DNA from: Mesorhizobium shangrilense
GTDB lineage: Bacteria > Pseudomonadota > Alphaproteobacteria > Rhizobiales > Rhizobiaceae
Length of the DNA: 64,000 bases
Assembly (NCBI RefSeq): GCF_040537815.1
Contig: NZ_JBEWSZ010000002.1
Location: 1 to 64,000, forward strand
Reading direction: 5' to 3'
The position numbers and the translations under genes were made by a program. Under the pieces are notes generated by a model. It was not told the origin of the DNA and made no database searches. It worked only from the letters and a program-made list of their open reading frames with translations. Positions 16,905 to 25,676 of this stretch are shown here, piece after piece; position 1 is the stretch's first letter, and each line of letters begins with the position of its first letter.

Positions 16905-17990
16905 ATGGCCCATATCCAGCTCAAGAACATTTCGAAAAAATTCGGCAACCACACGGCGCTGACCGGGCTCAACCTCGACATTGCCGATGGCGAGTTCTTC
17001 GTCCTGCTGGGCGAGACCGGCGCCGGCAAGACCACCACATTGCGCCTCATCGCTGGCCTGGAAAAGCCGACGGAAGGCCAGGTGTTCATCGACGGCGTCG
17101 ATGTCGCCGACTGGAGTGCGGCCGAGCGCGACGTGGCGCTGGTGCTGCAACAGTACTCGCTCTATCCGCGCTATACGGTGCGTGAAAACCTCGAATTCCC
17201 GCTGAAGCCGAAAATCCGCCGGCTACCAGACTCCGAGATCAAGGATCGCGTCGACCGCGCCGCCCGTACGCTGCGCATCGAGCATCTGCTCGACCGCAAG
17301 ACCGACCGGCTGTCAGGCGGCGAGATGCAGCGCGTCTCGATCGGGCGCGCCATCGTGCGCAAGCCGCGCGTGTTCCTGATGGACGAGCCGTTGTCGGCGT
17401 TGGATGCCAAGTTGCGCGAGGCGCTGCGCACCGAGTTGAAGAACCTGCAGATCCAGCTCGGCGCCACCTTCCTGTTCGTCACCCACGACCAGATCGAGGC
17501 GATGTCCATGGGCGACAAGGTCGGCGTGCTCAACCATGGCCGCATCGTCCAGACCGGCACGCCGCACGAGATCTACAACAATCCGCGCGACACCTATGTG
17601 GCGAGCTTCGTCGGCTCGCCGCCGATGAACCTCATCGACGGCAAGCTTGTGAACGGCCGCGCGGTGATGACGCCGATGAATTTCGAGCTGCCGCTATCGG
17701 GGGGAGCCAAGGCGAGTGTGGCGACCGACGGTCGCCCACTCGTCTTCGGCATCCGACCGGAGGATGTCTATCTCGAGAGCGGTGCGCCGGTAGAGGCGCG
17801 CGTCCACGATGTCGAGAACCATGGCGTCGAGAAGATCCTGACCTTGCGCGTCGGCGACACGACGCTACGCGCCACGGTGCCGGCGAGGACCGACGTGGCG
17901 ATCGAGCAGCCCGTGCGCTTTGCCTGGAACCCCGACAAGGTGGTGCTGTTCGACAAGGGCAGCGGCATCAGTCTGCGTCACGCCGGGTGA
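16905..17990 (+). CDS. CUT1-type ABC transporter ATP-binding protein 2
   Basis: Second MalK-type ATPase of the operon, 361 residues with TOBE domain. Walker A is GETGAGKTT near residues 37-45, the Q-loop is LVLQQYSLYP, the signature LSGGEMQR (E instead of Q) and Walker B FLMDEP. It is clearly divergent from ATPase 1, so the pair is not a recent duplicate. Its stop codon is formed by the first three bases of a palindromic repeat that ends the operon. Confidence 0.9.
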   Translation: MAHIQLKNISKKFGNHTALTGLNLDIADGEFFVLLGETGAGKTTTLRLIAGLEKPTEGQVFIDGVDVADWSAAERDVALVLQQYSLYPRYTVRENLEFPLKPKIRRLPDSEIKDRVDRAARTLRIEHLLDRKTDRLSGGEMQRVSIGRAIVRKPRVFLMDEPLSALDAKLREALRTELKNLQIQLGATFLFVTHDQIEAMSMGDKVGVLNHGRIVQTGTPHEIYNNPRDTYVASFVGSPPMNLIDGKLVNGRAVMTPMNFELPLSGGAKASVATDGRPLVFGIRPEDVYLESGAPVEARVHDVENHGVEKILTLRVGDTTLRATVPARTDVAIEQPVRFAWNPDKVVLFDKGSGISLRHAG

Positions 17991-18063
17991 AGCGGACCGC
18001 TTCAGTCCTTGTTTCTATGCATGTCGTTATCCCAGAACCGCTATGCACCTTTGGGCGACATGC
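17988..18063. repeat. Rhizobial palindromic repeat (GCATGTCG family) acting as operon end
   Basis: Two hairpins in series: TGAAGCG-N3-CGCTTCA (17988-18004) followed by a T-rich stretch, then GCATGTCG...CGACATGC (18019-18063). The TGA at its first position is the stop codon of the ATPase gene. The same composite lies at 51224-51304, again starting at a stop codon. Here it separates two convergent genes and probably terminates both. Confidence 0.85.
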
Positions 18064-18078
18064 ACGAGCCGTATCGAC

Positions 18079-19065
18079 TCAATTGGCGTGCCGGATATCG
18101 GCCTGTTCCTCGGCGCGGAGGTGGCTGGGCGCCGAGCCGATGACCCGCTTGAAGGCACGGCTGAAGGCGGCATCCGATTCATAGCCGAGACGTGCGGCAA
18201 CGACGGAAATCTTCATCCGGTCGCGAACCAGCCATTGCCGCGCCTGATGCATCCTGACCTGCGTGACATATCTTGCCGGCGTTTCGCCGACGATGGTGGC
18301 GAAACGCTCGGCAAAGCCCGAGCGCGAGGCGCCCATCATCCGGGCCAGGGATTCGACCGTCCAATCGTGGTCCGGCTCGAGATGGATGGCGGCCAGCACG
18401 CGCCCGATCTCGCGGTCCCGCACCGCCGCGATCCAGCCCGACGCGTCGCCACAGCCACGTTCGACCCATGAGCGGATGACGGTGGCGGCAAGCACATCGG
18501 CAAGCCGCGCCAGAATGCCGCCGGAGCCGACACGCTCCATCGTCACTTCGCGTGCCATCGAGTCCAGCAGATGCGGAATGCCCGGCTCATAGGCTTCCAG
18601 TTCATGTGTACGCATGACATCCGGCATCATGCCGAGCAGGGGATGCAGGCCATCGAGGTTGAAATACATGCTGGCGCAGAACAGCAGCGTTCCCGGCTGG
18701 CAATTCTTGTCGCACATCTCCGCATTCGACGTGCAGTAAACGTCCTTGCAGACCTCTTCGCGCTGGTAACTGTGAATTGGCCAGGCCTGCGCTCCGGGTT
18801 CGCTGGCGAGCACATGGGCAGCGCCTCGCGGCAGCAGCAATGCATCCCCCGCATTGAGCTCCACCCATTCGTCGGACGGCTGCTTCAGCCAGCAGCCCTT
18901 GCGGCCGATGAAGTGAAACCGGGCGGCGGGATGGGCGGGGAACTGGATGCCCCAGGGCTCCTTCAGTTCGCAGCGGCCATACTCGACGCCATCGAGACGC
19001 AAGCCGCGCAATATGTCCGTTAGCGGATCACCAGTGACAGGAATTTTGGACGAACGGTCAAACAT
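18079..19065 (-). CDS. AraC-family transcriptional regulator
   Basis: A 328-residue regulator with an N-terminal cupin-like ligand domain (cupin_6 type, residues about 10-180) and a C-terminal double helix-turn-helix (residues about 225-325, ending near the SDAAFSRAFKRVIGSAPS signature). The ligand domain carries a cysteine cluster CX4CX6CX3C around residues 107-123, which could bind a metal or sense oxidants. The ATG at 19065 is preferred over a GTG at 19101. It is divergent from the NepI-like exporter, the expected target. Confidence 0.9.
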   Translation of the reverse strand: MFDRSSKIPVTGDPLTDILRGLRLDGVEYGRCELKEPWGIQFPAHPAARFHFIGRKGCWLKQPSDEWVELNAGDALLLPRGAAHVLASEPGAQAWPIHSYQREEVCKDVYCTSNAEMCDKNCQPGTLLFCASMYFNLDGLHPLLGMMPDVMRTHELEAYEPGIPHLLDSMAREVTMERVGSGGILARLADVLAATVIRSWVERGCGDASGWIAAVRDREIGRVLAAIHLEPDHDWTVESLARMMGASRSGFAERFATIVGETPARYVTQVRMHQARQWLVRDRMKISVVAARLGYESDAAFSRAFKRVIGSAPSHLRAEEQADIRHAN

Positions 19066-19109
19066 AATGGGGTTTCTAGCATGGAAACTCCAGCGGGTCA
19101 CTCCCTATG

Positions 19110-19138
19110 TTGCAGTGCAGCCAAATGCTGCGGTGCAA
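19110..19138. promoter_or_regulatory. Inverted repeat in the araC/MFS divergent promoter
   Basis: TTGCAGTGCAGC and GCTGCGGTGCAA form a 12-bp inverted repeat (10 of 12 pairs) around a 5-bp spacer. It is the only clear symmetry in the 185-bp gap between the two start codons and is a candidate operator for the AraC-type protein. Confidence 0.5.
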
Positions 19139-19250
19139 ATAAGCTGGAAGCCGGACAATACTGCCAAGTCGTGATGGCAAGGCACGTAACGGGGGGAAAC
19201 CTCGACCGGTCATTTCCCATGTGGCGCTGCGAACAGACCGGAGACTGACC

Positions 19251-20468
19251 ATGGCCGACCCCTCTACAGGCGTCATCGACGCCACACTTCTGAACCCCGA
19301 AGACTCCGATGAGCGAGCCGAGCCGGCATGGGGTGCCGTGGTCTCGCTTGCGCTCGGCGTATTTGGCCTGGTGACGGCGGAATTCCTGCCCGCCAGCCTG
19401 CTGACGCCGATGGCGCGCGATCTCGGCGTCAGCGAAGGCGTGGCCGGACAAGCGGTGACGGCGACCGCGATCGTCGCTGCGATCGCAGCGCCGACCATGG
19501 CGATCATGACCAGGCGCATGGACCGCAGGCTGGTGATGTGGATGCTGACTGTGTTCCTGATCCTGTCCAACCTTCTGGCCACTTTTGCCTCATCGCTCAC
19601 CGTGCTTCTGCTTGCCCGCGTCGTGCTCGGCGTAGCACTGGGTGGCTTCTGGGCGATGTCGGCGGCGATGGCGCTACGTCTGGTGCCGATGCGGCTGATG
19701 CCGCGTGCCATGTCGATCATCCTGACCGGCGTTTCATTGGCCACCGTCACCGCCGCTCCTGTCGGCGCCTATGTCGGCGACATCTGGGGCTGGCGCACGG
19801 CCTTCATGATGGCGACAGTCGTCGCCGCGCTGGCGCTGCTGGTGCAGGTGGCCACCATTCCGAAGTTGCGGCCTATCGGTGTGGCGAGCTTCCGCACTTT
19901 GCTCGAGGTGCTGGAGCGGCCGTCGATCAGGGTAGCGTTGCTGGTGGTGCTGCTGGTTGCTTCGGGACATTTTGCCGGCTTCACCTATGTGCGCCCGTTC
20001 CTGGAAAAGGTTCCCGCGTTTGATATCCAGACAATCTCGCTGGTGCTGCTTGCCTACGGCATCGGCGGGTTCTTCGGTAACCTTGCCGGTGGCTTCATGG
20101 CCGAACGCAGCTTGAAGACAGCCGTGGCGCTGGCGCCGTTGCTGATCGGGCTGGCAGCCGCCTCGTTGCTGGTGCTGGGTGCTTCGCCGCTGGTATCGGC
20201 AGCGGCGGTTGCTGTCTGGGGCTTCGCTTTCGGCGCGGTGCCGGTCGGGCTGCAGACCTGGCTGGTGCGGGAGGCGCCGGACCAGGCCGAAAGCGCCGGC
20301 GGGCTGATGGTCGCGACCTTCCAGGTGGCGATTGCAATGGGCGCCGTCTTTGGCGGGTTGCTCGTCGATCATGCCGGTGTGGCCAGCGCCTTCGCCTATT
20401 GTGGAGCGGCGACGTTGCTGGCGGCCCTGACGGTCTTCTTCCTCGGCCCGAAGCGGGTCGACAGTTGA
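19251..20468 (+). CDS. MFS exporter, NepI-like
   Basis: Twelve-segment major facilitator protein of 405 residues. The N-terminal region EFLPASLLTPMARDLGVSEG, the GLALGGFWAMSA-like segment (here GVALGGFWAMSA) and the later VPVG...TWLVREAPDQAE region closely follow E. coli NepI, a purine ribonucleoside exporter. Membrane efflux of nucleosides or related antimicrobials is therefore likely. The ATG at 19251 is used; the in-frame GTG at 19221 lacks a ribosome site. The divergent AraC protein is the probable regulator. Confidence 0.88.
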   Translation: MADPSTGVIDATLLNPEDSDERAEPAWGAVVSLALGVFGLVTAEFLPASLLTPMARDLGVSEGVAGQAVTATAIVAAIAAPTMAIMTRRMDRRLVMWMLTVFLILSNLLATFASSLTVLLLARVVLGVALGGFWAMSAAMALRLVPMRLMPRAMSIILTGVSLATVTAAPVGAYVGDIWGWRTAFMMATVVAALALLVQVATIPKLRPIGVASFRTLLEVLERPSIRVALLVVLLVASGHFAGFTYVRPFLEKVPAFDIQTISLVLLAYGIGGFFGNLAGGFMAERSLKTAVALAPLLIGLAAASLLVLGASPLVSAAAVAVWGFAFGAVPVGLQTWLVREAPDQAESAGGLMVATFQVAIAMGAVFGGLLVDHAGVASAFAYCGAATLLAALTVFFLGPKRVDS

Positions 20469-20474
20469 GGGGTA

Positions 20475-20822
20475 TCAGGCCGAACGGCCGTCGAAGTCGA
20501 CAACCGGCATGGCGGCAAGGTCCAGCCCCTCAACGCAATGAAGATTGATATAGGCATTTCTGTCATTCCCTTCGCCAACATCCTCGGCGAAGGGATGAAT
20601 GCCGCAAGTGCGGCAGAACCGGTGTGCGATAACGTGGCTGCCGAAGGTGTAGCTGCCGAGATCATCACCCCAGGCCAGGACAAGCAGCGCCTTGTGGGGC
20701 ACGGCTGACAGCAGCGCGCCCTTGCGCGAACAGATCGAGCAATTGCATCGCAGAGCACTGGCGAATTCGCCTTTGACCTCGAACGCAACCTTGCCGCAGT
20801 GGCAGCTGCCTTTGTAAAGCAT
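20475..20822 (-). CDS. Gfa-like zinc-binding protein (CENP-V/GFA family)
   Basis: Small 115-residue protein with the zinc-binding cysteines of the glutathione-dependent formaldehyde-activating enzyme fold: CHCGKV near the N-terminus, CNCSICSRKG around residue 27, and FCRTCGIHPF near residue 70. Members trap S-hydroxymethyl-glutathione or act on other thiol adducts, and most have no proven substrate. The ATG at 20822 follows AGGAAG. Extending to 20984 would read through a palindromic repeat and is rejected. Confidence 0.88.
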   Translation of the reverse strand: MLYKGSCHCGKVAFEVKGEFASALRCNCSICSRKGALLSAVPHKALLVLAWGDDLGSYTFGSHVIAHRFCRTCGIHPFAEDVGEGNDRNAYINLHCVEGLDLAAMPVVDFDGRSA

Positions 20823-20883
20823 CAGAATCTTCCTATTGCTGGCAGGCGCAAAGGCACGCCGGCCTACCGGCTGCGTTAAGTCA

Positions 20884-20950
20884 TTGTTTTTCCGTAATTC
20901 CGGACGGAAACCGCTACACACTTTTCCTGGAATTGCTTTAAAGACGTTGT
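20884..20950. repeat. Rhizobial palindromic repeat (AATTCC...GGAATT family)
   Basis: An imperfect inverted repeat with AATTCC (20896-20901) and GGAATT (20939-20944) around a segment ccgctacacacttttcc. This layout is common between rhizobial genes. It lies in the gap between the divergent gfa-like and amidase genes. Confidence 0.75.
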
Positions 20951-20974
20951 ATCCTGGCTGAGTCCGATACCGAC

Positions 20975-22270
20975 ATGCAATCAATCCGCGACCGTCTCGA
21001 AATCATCCTGTCACGTCTTGCCAATCGCGTGGCCGATGAGAAAGTCTATACGAAGCTTTACGCCGAAGCGGCGCGGGCCGCGGCTGATGCCAGCGATGCC
21101 CGCAACCGAGCCGGCGTGACGCTCGGACCGCTCGACGGCACCATTGTCTCGATCAAGGATCTGTTCGATGTCGCCGGCGAGGCGACCACGGCCGGCTCGC
21201 TGATGCTCAGAACCGCCGCGCCCGCCCAGTGCGACGCCGCCATCGTAAGCCGGCTACGGCAGGCCGGCGCGGTCATCATCGGCAAGACCAACATGACAGA
21301 ATTCGCCTTCACCGCCATCGGCGACAACCAGCACTGCGGCACGCCCGGCAACGCCGCCGATGCCAGCCGTATTCCCGGCGGTTCCTCCTCGGGTGCAGGC
21401 GTATCCGTCGGCGAGGGGACGAGCGAAATATCGATCGGTTCCGATACTGGCGGCTCGATACGCATTCCGGCGTCACTGAATGGCGTCGTCGGCTTCAAGC
21501 CGACGGCGCGGCGCGTGCCGCTGATTGGCGCGTTCCCATTGTCTGGCACGTTGGACTCCATCGGGCCGCTTGCCCGAACCGTCGCCCAATGCGCTGCCGC
21601 CGATGCGGTGATGGCCGGCGAGATGCCGGCCGCGCTGGCGTCGATCGCCCTTTCGGGGCTTCGCATTGGCATTCCGCGTGGCGTGCTTTTCGAAAACACT
21701 GAAAGCGAGGTTGCGGCGGCGTTCGCGCACTGTCTCGGCAAGATCGAACAGGCCGGCGCCGGGGTCTCGGACCTCTCGATCGACGATCTGATCGCTGATC
21801 TGAGAGCAGTCACCAAGCGTGGCTCCATCGCCGCGATGGAAGGGGCCGAAGTTCATGCCGACTGGCTGGCGGCCGGCGCTTCAGTGCCGGTGGACCCGCA
21901 TGTCAGCGGACCTTTGTCGAGGGCGGCAATGCTGCCGGCTCCCGTCTACATCCGGGCACTTCGCCGCCGTACCACGCTGGCCGCCGCCATGGACGAGCGG
22001 CTGTCATCCATCGATGTGCTGGCCTTGCCGACGACGCCGGTCACCGCGCCGACCATTGTTTCGATGGCCGAGGATGTGGAACTGCGCGACCACATTGAAG
22101 GCCTGCTGTTGCGCAACACGCAGGTCGCCAACCAGTTCGACCTCTGCGCGATATCGCTGCCGATGCCGGGAACGGCGCTGCCCGCCGGCCTTATGCTGGT
22201 GGCGCGCAATGGCGGGGATCACAAGCTGCTGCGGATTGCGGCGGAAGTCGAGGCTTTGCTCGGTCGCTGA
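20975..22270 (+). CDS. Amidase signature-family hydrolase
   Basis: A 431-residue cytoplasmic amidase. The Ser-cisSer-Lys triad is intact: K61 in VSIKDLFD, S137 in GGSSSG and the nucleophile S161 in DTGGSIRIPA. The family hydrolyses amides, including GatA-type and aryl or aliphatic amides, and the substrate cannot be read from sequence. At 431 residues it is shorter than most GatA proteins, and no gatB or gatC is near, so a catabolic amidase is more likely than the tRNA enzyme. Confidence 0.9.
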   Translation: MQSIRDRLEIILSRLANRVADEKVYTKLYAEAARAAADASDARNRAGVTLGPLDGTIVSIKDLFDVAGEATTAGSLMLRTAAPAQCDAAIVSRLRQAGAVIIGKTNMTEFAFTAIGDNQHCGTPGNAADASRIPGGSSSGAGVSVGEGTSEISIGSDTGGSIRIPASLNGVVGFKPTARRVPLIGAFPLSGTLDSIGPLARTVAQCAAADAVMAGEMPAALASIALSGLRIGIPRGVLFENTESEVAAAFAHCLGKIEQAGAGVSDLSIDDLIADLRAVTKRGSIAAMEGAEVHADWLAAGASVPVDPHVSGPLSRAAMLPAPVYIRALRRRTTLAAAMDERLSSIDVLALPTTPVTAPTIVSMAEDVELRDHIEGLLLRNTQVANQFDLCAISLPMPGTALPAGLMLVARNGGDHKLLRIAAEVEALLGR

Positions 22271-22298
22271 CGAGCGGCTGTCCGTGGAAGGCCGAGCT

Positions 22299-22685
22299 TC
22301 AGTGCGCCGAGCAGTGGCTGCGTTCGCTGTCCCGGGCGGCGCGCTCGATGCCGGTCGCGATCAGCCAGGGCTGGGTGGATTGCTTGCCGTTGAGCGTCTC
22401 GGGGCGGTTCTCGATGGAGCCGGCAACAACGACCTTGCCGGCGTAAAGCTTGTCCGAAAGATTGAGCGCCTTGTCTTCTTGCGGCAAGCCGGCGATGTCG
22501 ATCGACACGCCCTTGATGATCTTGCCGGTGGTGAGGTCGAGCGCGCTGTTCGACGGGCAGGGCGCCGCCACGCAGCGCAAGCCATTGTCGCAGAACACGT
22601 AGCCATCCCGCCCATCGGCAAAGGCCTGTACCGTTGTTGCGCAGACGCCGACGGCCAAGAGAATCATTGCAGCGATTTTCGACAT
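22299..22685 (-). CDS. Small secreted cysteine-containing protein, 128 aa
   Basis: The N-terminus (MSKIAAMILLAVGVCATTVQAFA) is a Sec signal peptide, so the mature protein is probably periplasmic and about 105 residues. It holds cysteines in FCDNGLRCVAAPCPS that could form disulfides, and a final CSAH tail. I do not recognise a family. The start at 22685 is set by the signal peptide; six extra residues are possible upstream. It lies on the strand opposite the amidase and behind the hydroxyacid dehydrogenase gene. Confidence 0.65.
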   Translation of the reverse strand: MSKIAAMILLAVGVCATTVQAFADGRDGYVFCDNGLRCVAAPCPSNSALDLTTGKIIKGVSIDIAGLPQEDKALNLSDKLYAGKVVVAGSIENRPETLNGKQSTQPWLIATGIERAARDSERSHCSAH

Positions 22686-22729
22686 GGGCGGTAAGGTCGC
22701 CAACGAATTCGGGAAAATTGAGGCGTCCG

Positions 22730-23722
22730 TTACTCGGTCTCAGGAAACCGCCGCTGGTAGTGCCCAAGCACTTCGGGATTGCGCAAGTTGACTGGCAGCT
22801 TGCCTGCCAGCACGAGCAGGGCTTCGCCCGCCGCGCCGACGCCCATGCGCATCATCGATTCCTCGGTAATGCCAGCCATGTGCGGGGTGATGATGACATT
22901 GTCGAAGCCGAAATAAGGGTGGCCGAGTGGCAGCGGCTGGGTCGAAAACACATCGAGCGCTGCACCGCCGATGCGGCCCCTGCGCAAGGCCTCGATCAGC
23001 GCGTCGTCGTCCACGACAGGGCCGCGCGAGACGTTGATCAGCAAGGCATTCGGTTTCATGCGGGCGATGCGTTCGCGGCTGATCAGGCCGCGCGTCTCCG
23101 GCGTCAGCGGGCAGCACAAAACGATGATGTCGCTCTGCTCGACCAGCGCGTCGATCGACAGGAAGCCGACCTTGTCCGGCGCCGGCTGCATGCTGCGCGT
23201 CGTCGCCACCACGTTGAGGTCGAAACCATGGGCGGCGATATGGCCGACCGCCTGCCCGACGGCGCCGAGCCCGACGATGCCGATCGTCTTGCCGGCAAGC
23301 TCGCTGTTGGAATTGGCGTGCTCGCGGCCGGCGAGCCAGCCTTTTGCGCGCAAATCACGGTCGACCATGCGGAACTGCCGAAGCAGGGCCAGGGCCGCGA
23401 ACATCACGTGCTCGGCCACCGATCGCGCATTGACCGCCGGCACGTTGGCAACCAGCACGCCGGCCGCGGTCGCTGCTTCCATCGGGATCATGTCGAGCCC
23501 GGCGCCATGGCGGATCGCCGCTCTCAGCTTCCAGGCACTCTCGAAAAGTTGTGGTGGCAGGTGGGCGCGCACGATGACGATGTCGGCGTCCTTCGCCTCA
23601 CTGGTCAGGGTGCCGGCATCGAGCGCCGACGCAATGACAAGCTGACCGGCGCCGGCCAGCATGGCGGATGCGTGCGGGTGCAGGGGGTGGGTCGACAAGA
23701 TCCTGGCTACGGTCTGGCCCAC
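22730..23722 (-). CDS. D-isomer-specific 2-hydroxyacid dehydrogenase
   Basis: A 330-residue NAD(P)-dependent enzyme that would interconvert a 2-keto acid and a 2-hydroxy acid. The Rossmann motif is GLGAVGQAVG, the catalytic arginine lies in NVSRGPVVD and the catalytic histidine in TPHMAGI. The segment normally read DVFExEP is DVFSTQPLP, so the usual catalytic glutamate appears to be glutamine. The GTG start at 23722 lies two bases after the GntR stop, with GAAGG upstream. It is the last gene of the operon that starts at 26564. Confidence 0.87.
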   Translation of the reverse strand: MGQTVARILSTHPLHPHASAMLAGAGQLVIASALDAGTLTSEAKDADIVIVRAHLPPQLFESAWKLRAAIRHGAGLDMIPMEAATAAGVLVANVPAVNARSVAEHVMFAALALLRQFRMVDRDLRAKGWLAGREHANSNSELAGKTIGIVGLGAVGQAVGHIAAHGFDLNVVATTRSMQPAPDKVGFLSIDALVEQSDIIVLCCPLTPETRGLISRERIARMKPNALLINVSRGPVVDDDALIEALRRGRIGGAALDVFSTQPLPLGHPYFGFDNVIITPHMAGITEESMMRMGVGAAGEALLVLAGKLPVNLRNPEVLGHYQRRFPETE

Positions 23723-23724
23723 GG

Positions 23725-24450
23725 TCAGGCCTTCTCGAGCGCCGGGCTCGCAGGCGCAGCCGCCTTGCCGCCCTCGATCAGGCCCTTCCAATAGCTCTCG
23801 GCACCCTGCAGATGCGCGCTCATCAGCGCCTGGGCGAGGTTGCCATCGCGGCGCAGCAGCGCCTCATAGATCTGGATATGCTCGGCATGTGAACGCACGC
23901 TGCGTTCGGGATCGTTGAAATAGACGGGCAGGCGCTGTTCGCCCATCATGTAGTAGACACTGCAGACATTGTGAAAGACGCTGTTCTTGGTTGCCCGCAC
24001 GATCTCGAGGTGAAACTCGCGGTCTTCCTTGGCCAGGCCTTCGCCAGCCGCGATGCGGTCTTCGGACGCCTTCAGGATTTCGCGCAGCCGCTCGAAATTC
24101 TCCTCGGTGGCACGCGAGCAGGCAAGTTCGGCCGCCTTGATCTCATGGATCTTGCGCAGCTCGACCGTCTCATAGATCTGGATCGGATCGAGCGGCAGGC
24201 CAGCCCGCGCGAACAAGGCCATCGCCTCGACGCTGGCCTGCTTGGTGTCGATGTAGATGCCGGACTTGGCCCGGCGCTCGACGATGCGCATGGCTTCGAG
24301 GATGGCCAGCGTTTCACGGATCTGGCCGCGGCTGACGCCGAAATGCTCAGCCAGCTCACGTTCCGACGGCGTGCGGCCCGTCTCCTTGTCCGAGTGGGAA
24401 AACAGATAGGCGGCAAGTTCCGCGAGAAGGTTTTTTTCTTTCATTGTCAC
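23725..24450 (-). CDS. GntR-family (FadR/FCD) transcriptional regulator
   Basis: A 241-residue regulator: winged helix-turn-helix at residues about 5-75 (TPSERELAEHFGVSRGQIRETL is the helix pair region) and a C-terminal all-helical FCD ligand domain. It lies third in the catabolic operon, its ATG overlapping the stop of the mandelate-racemase gene. FadR-branch proteins bind TGGT-N3-ACCA-like palindromes. Such sites occur in the promoter of its own operon (26668-26680, 26848-26860) and before the 12.3 kb sugar ABC operon, making it the most likely regulator of both. Confidence 0.92.
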   Translation of the reverse strand: MTMKEKNLLAELAAYLFSHSDKETGRTPSERELAEHFGVSRGQIRETLAILEAMRIVERRAKSGIYIDTKQASVEAMALFARAGLPLDPIQIYETVELRKIHEIKAAELACSRATEENFERLREILKASEDRIAAGEGLAKEDREFHLEIVRATKNSVFHNVCSVYYMMGEQRLPVYFNDPERSVRSHAEHIQIYEALLRRDGNLAQALMSAHLQGAESYWKGLIEGGKAAAPASPALEKA

Positions 24451-25616
24451 CCGCGTTGCGCGTGCTCCTCCAGGAATCGCTCGGAGACGGTGAATCCCAA
24501 TCCGGGCTTTTCAGGGACGGCTATCATACCGTCCCTTGCTTCGACAGTCTCTTCAACAAGATCGTGAATCATCGGGTTGGCGCCGAGCGAATATTCGACG
24601 GTAAAACTCGCCGGCGATGCGGCGCAGATATGAAGTCCGGCAAAGAAGCAGGGCGCTCCCGCCCAAAGATGCGGTGCAAAACGCAGGTTGAAGGCGCTGG
24701 CGATGGTGCCGATCTTCATCGCCTCGCTGATGCCGCCGCAGAAGGCCGGATCGGGCTGGAAGATATCGGCAGCCTTGAGCACGGCCAGATCCCGGAAAGC
24801 GTAGCGCGTGGCCTCGCTTTCACCGGTTGCGATCGGAACGGCGCCGGAGGCGCGGACTTCGGCCATGCCCGGCTTGTCGTCGGCGATGATCGGCTCCTCG
24901 AACCATGCAAGGTCGAGATCGCCAACGAGATGGATGAAGCGTTTGGCTTCGGCCACCGTGTAGGTGCCATGGGCGTCGACCATCAGCTCGACATCGGGAC
25001 CGAGCGCCTGCCGCGCGGCGCGCACACGCGCGGCGGAAACATGCGGTGCTCCGTCCATAGCGCCGACCCGCATCTTCAGCGCCTGGAAGCCGCCTTTGGC
25101 GATATAGGATTTCAGCTGCTCGCCAATGGCGTCGGCTGCTGCCCAGCCGCCGGATGCATAGGCGGGCATGCGGTCGAGTTTGCGGCCGCCGAGCAGCCGC
25201 CAGACCGGGACTCCCAAGGATTTGCCCAGGATGTCCCAAAGCGCAATGTCGACGGCGCTGATGGCGGCAACGCTCATGCCGCGCCGTGCCAGTTGCGGCA
25301 TAGCGTGGCCGGCACGCGCCGCGCTGTCGTGGCGCACGCCGTTGTAGAGCATCTCCCAGATCACGCCGATGTCGGCGGGATCGCGGCCGATCAGCTGCGG
25401 CCCGACCTCGTGGTTCAGCATGTGGACGAGGGCGCCATAGCTGCCGGCGCTGCCGGCGGCATTCTTGCCTTCGCCCCAGCCGACCAGCCCATCGTCGGTC
25501 TCGATGCGCAGGATGGCGGCGTCGAAGGTCGTGACCTGCCCGAAGTCGCTGCGGTGTTGCTGTGCCGCTTCGATCGGTATGCGGACCCACCAGGCTTGGA
25601 CGGTCTTGATGCGCAT
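24447..25616 (-). CDS. Mandelate racemase/muconate-lactonizing (enolase superfamily) protein
   Basis: A 389-residue two-domain protein: N-terminal capping domain and C-terminal barrel. Magnesium ligands are visible as the acidic residues in LMVDAHGTY, FEEPI and ATGES. The base on the second strand lies in LKMRVG (KxR form) and a histidine on the seventh strand in FAPHLWAG, as in acid-sugar dehydratases and racemases of this family. It probably dehydrates an aldonic acid. The ATG at 25616 follows GGGGAAG. It is between the TIM-barrel gene and the GntR gene of one operon. Confidence 0.88.
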   Translation of the reverse strand: MRIKTVQAWWVRIPIEAAQQHRSDFGQVTTFDAAILRIETDDGLVGWGEGKNAAGSAGSYGALVHMLNHEVGPQLIGRDPADIGVIWEMLYNGVRHDSAARAGHAMPQLARRGMSVAAISAVDIALWDILGKSLGVPVWRLLGGRKLDRMPAYASGGWAAADAIGEQLKSYIAKGGFQALKMRVGAMDGAPHVSAARVRAARQALGPDVELMVDAHGTYTVAEAKRFIHLVGDLDLAWFEEPIIADDKPGMAEVRASGAVPIATGESEATRYAFRDLAVLKAADIFQPDPAFCGGISEAMKIGTIASAFNLRFAPHLWAGAPCFFAGLHICAASPASFTVEYSLGANPMIHDLVEETVEARDGMIAVPEKPGLGFTVSERFLEEHAQRG

Positions 25617-25676
25617 GTTCTTCCCCGGCCCGGCCGCTGGCTTGGCGGAAGGGCGCATTTCCTATCGTTGAACAGA

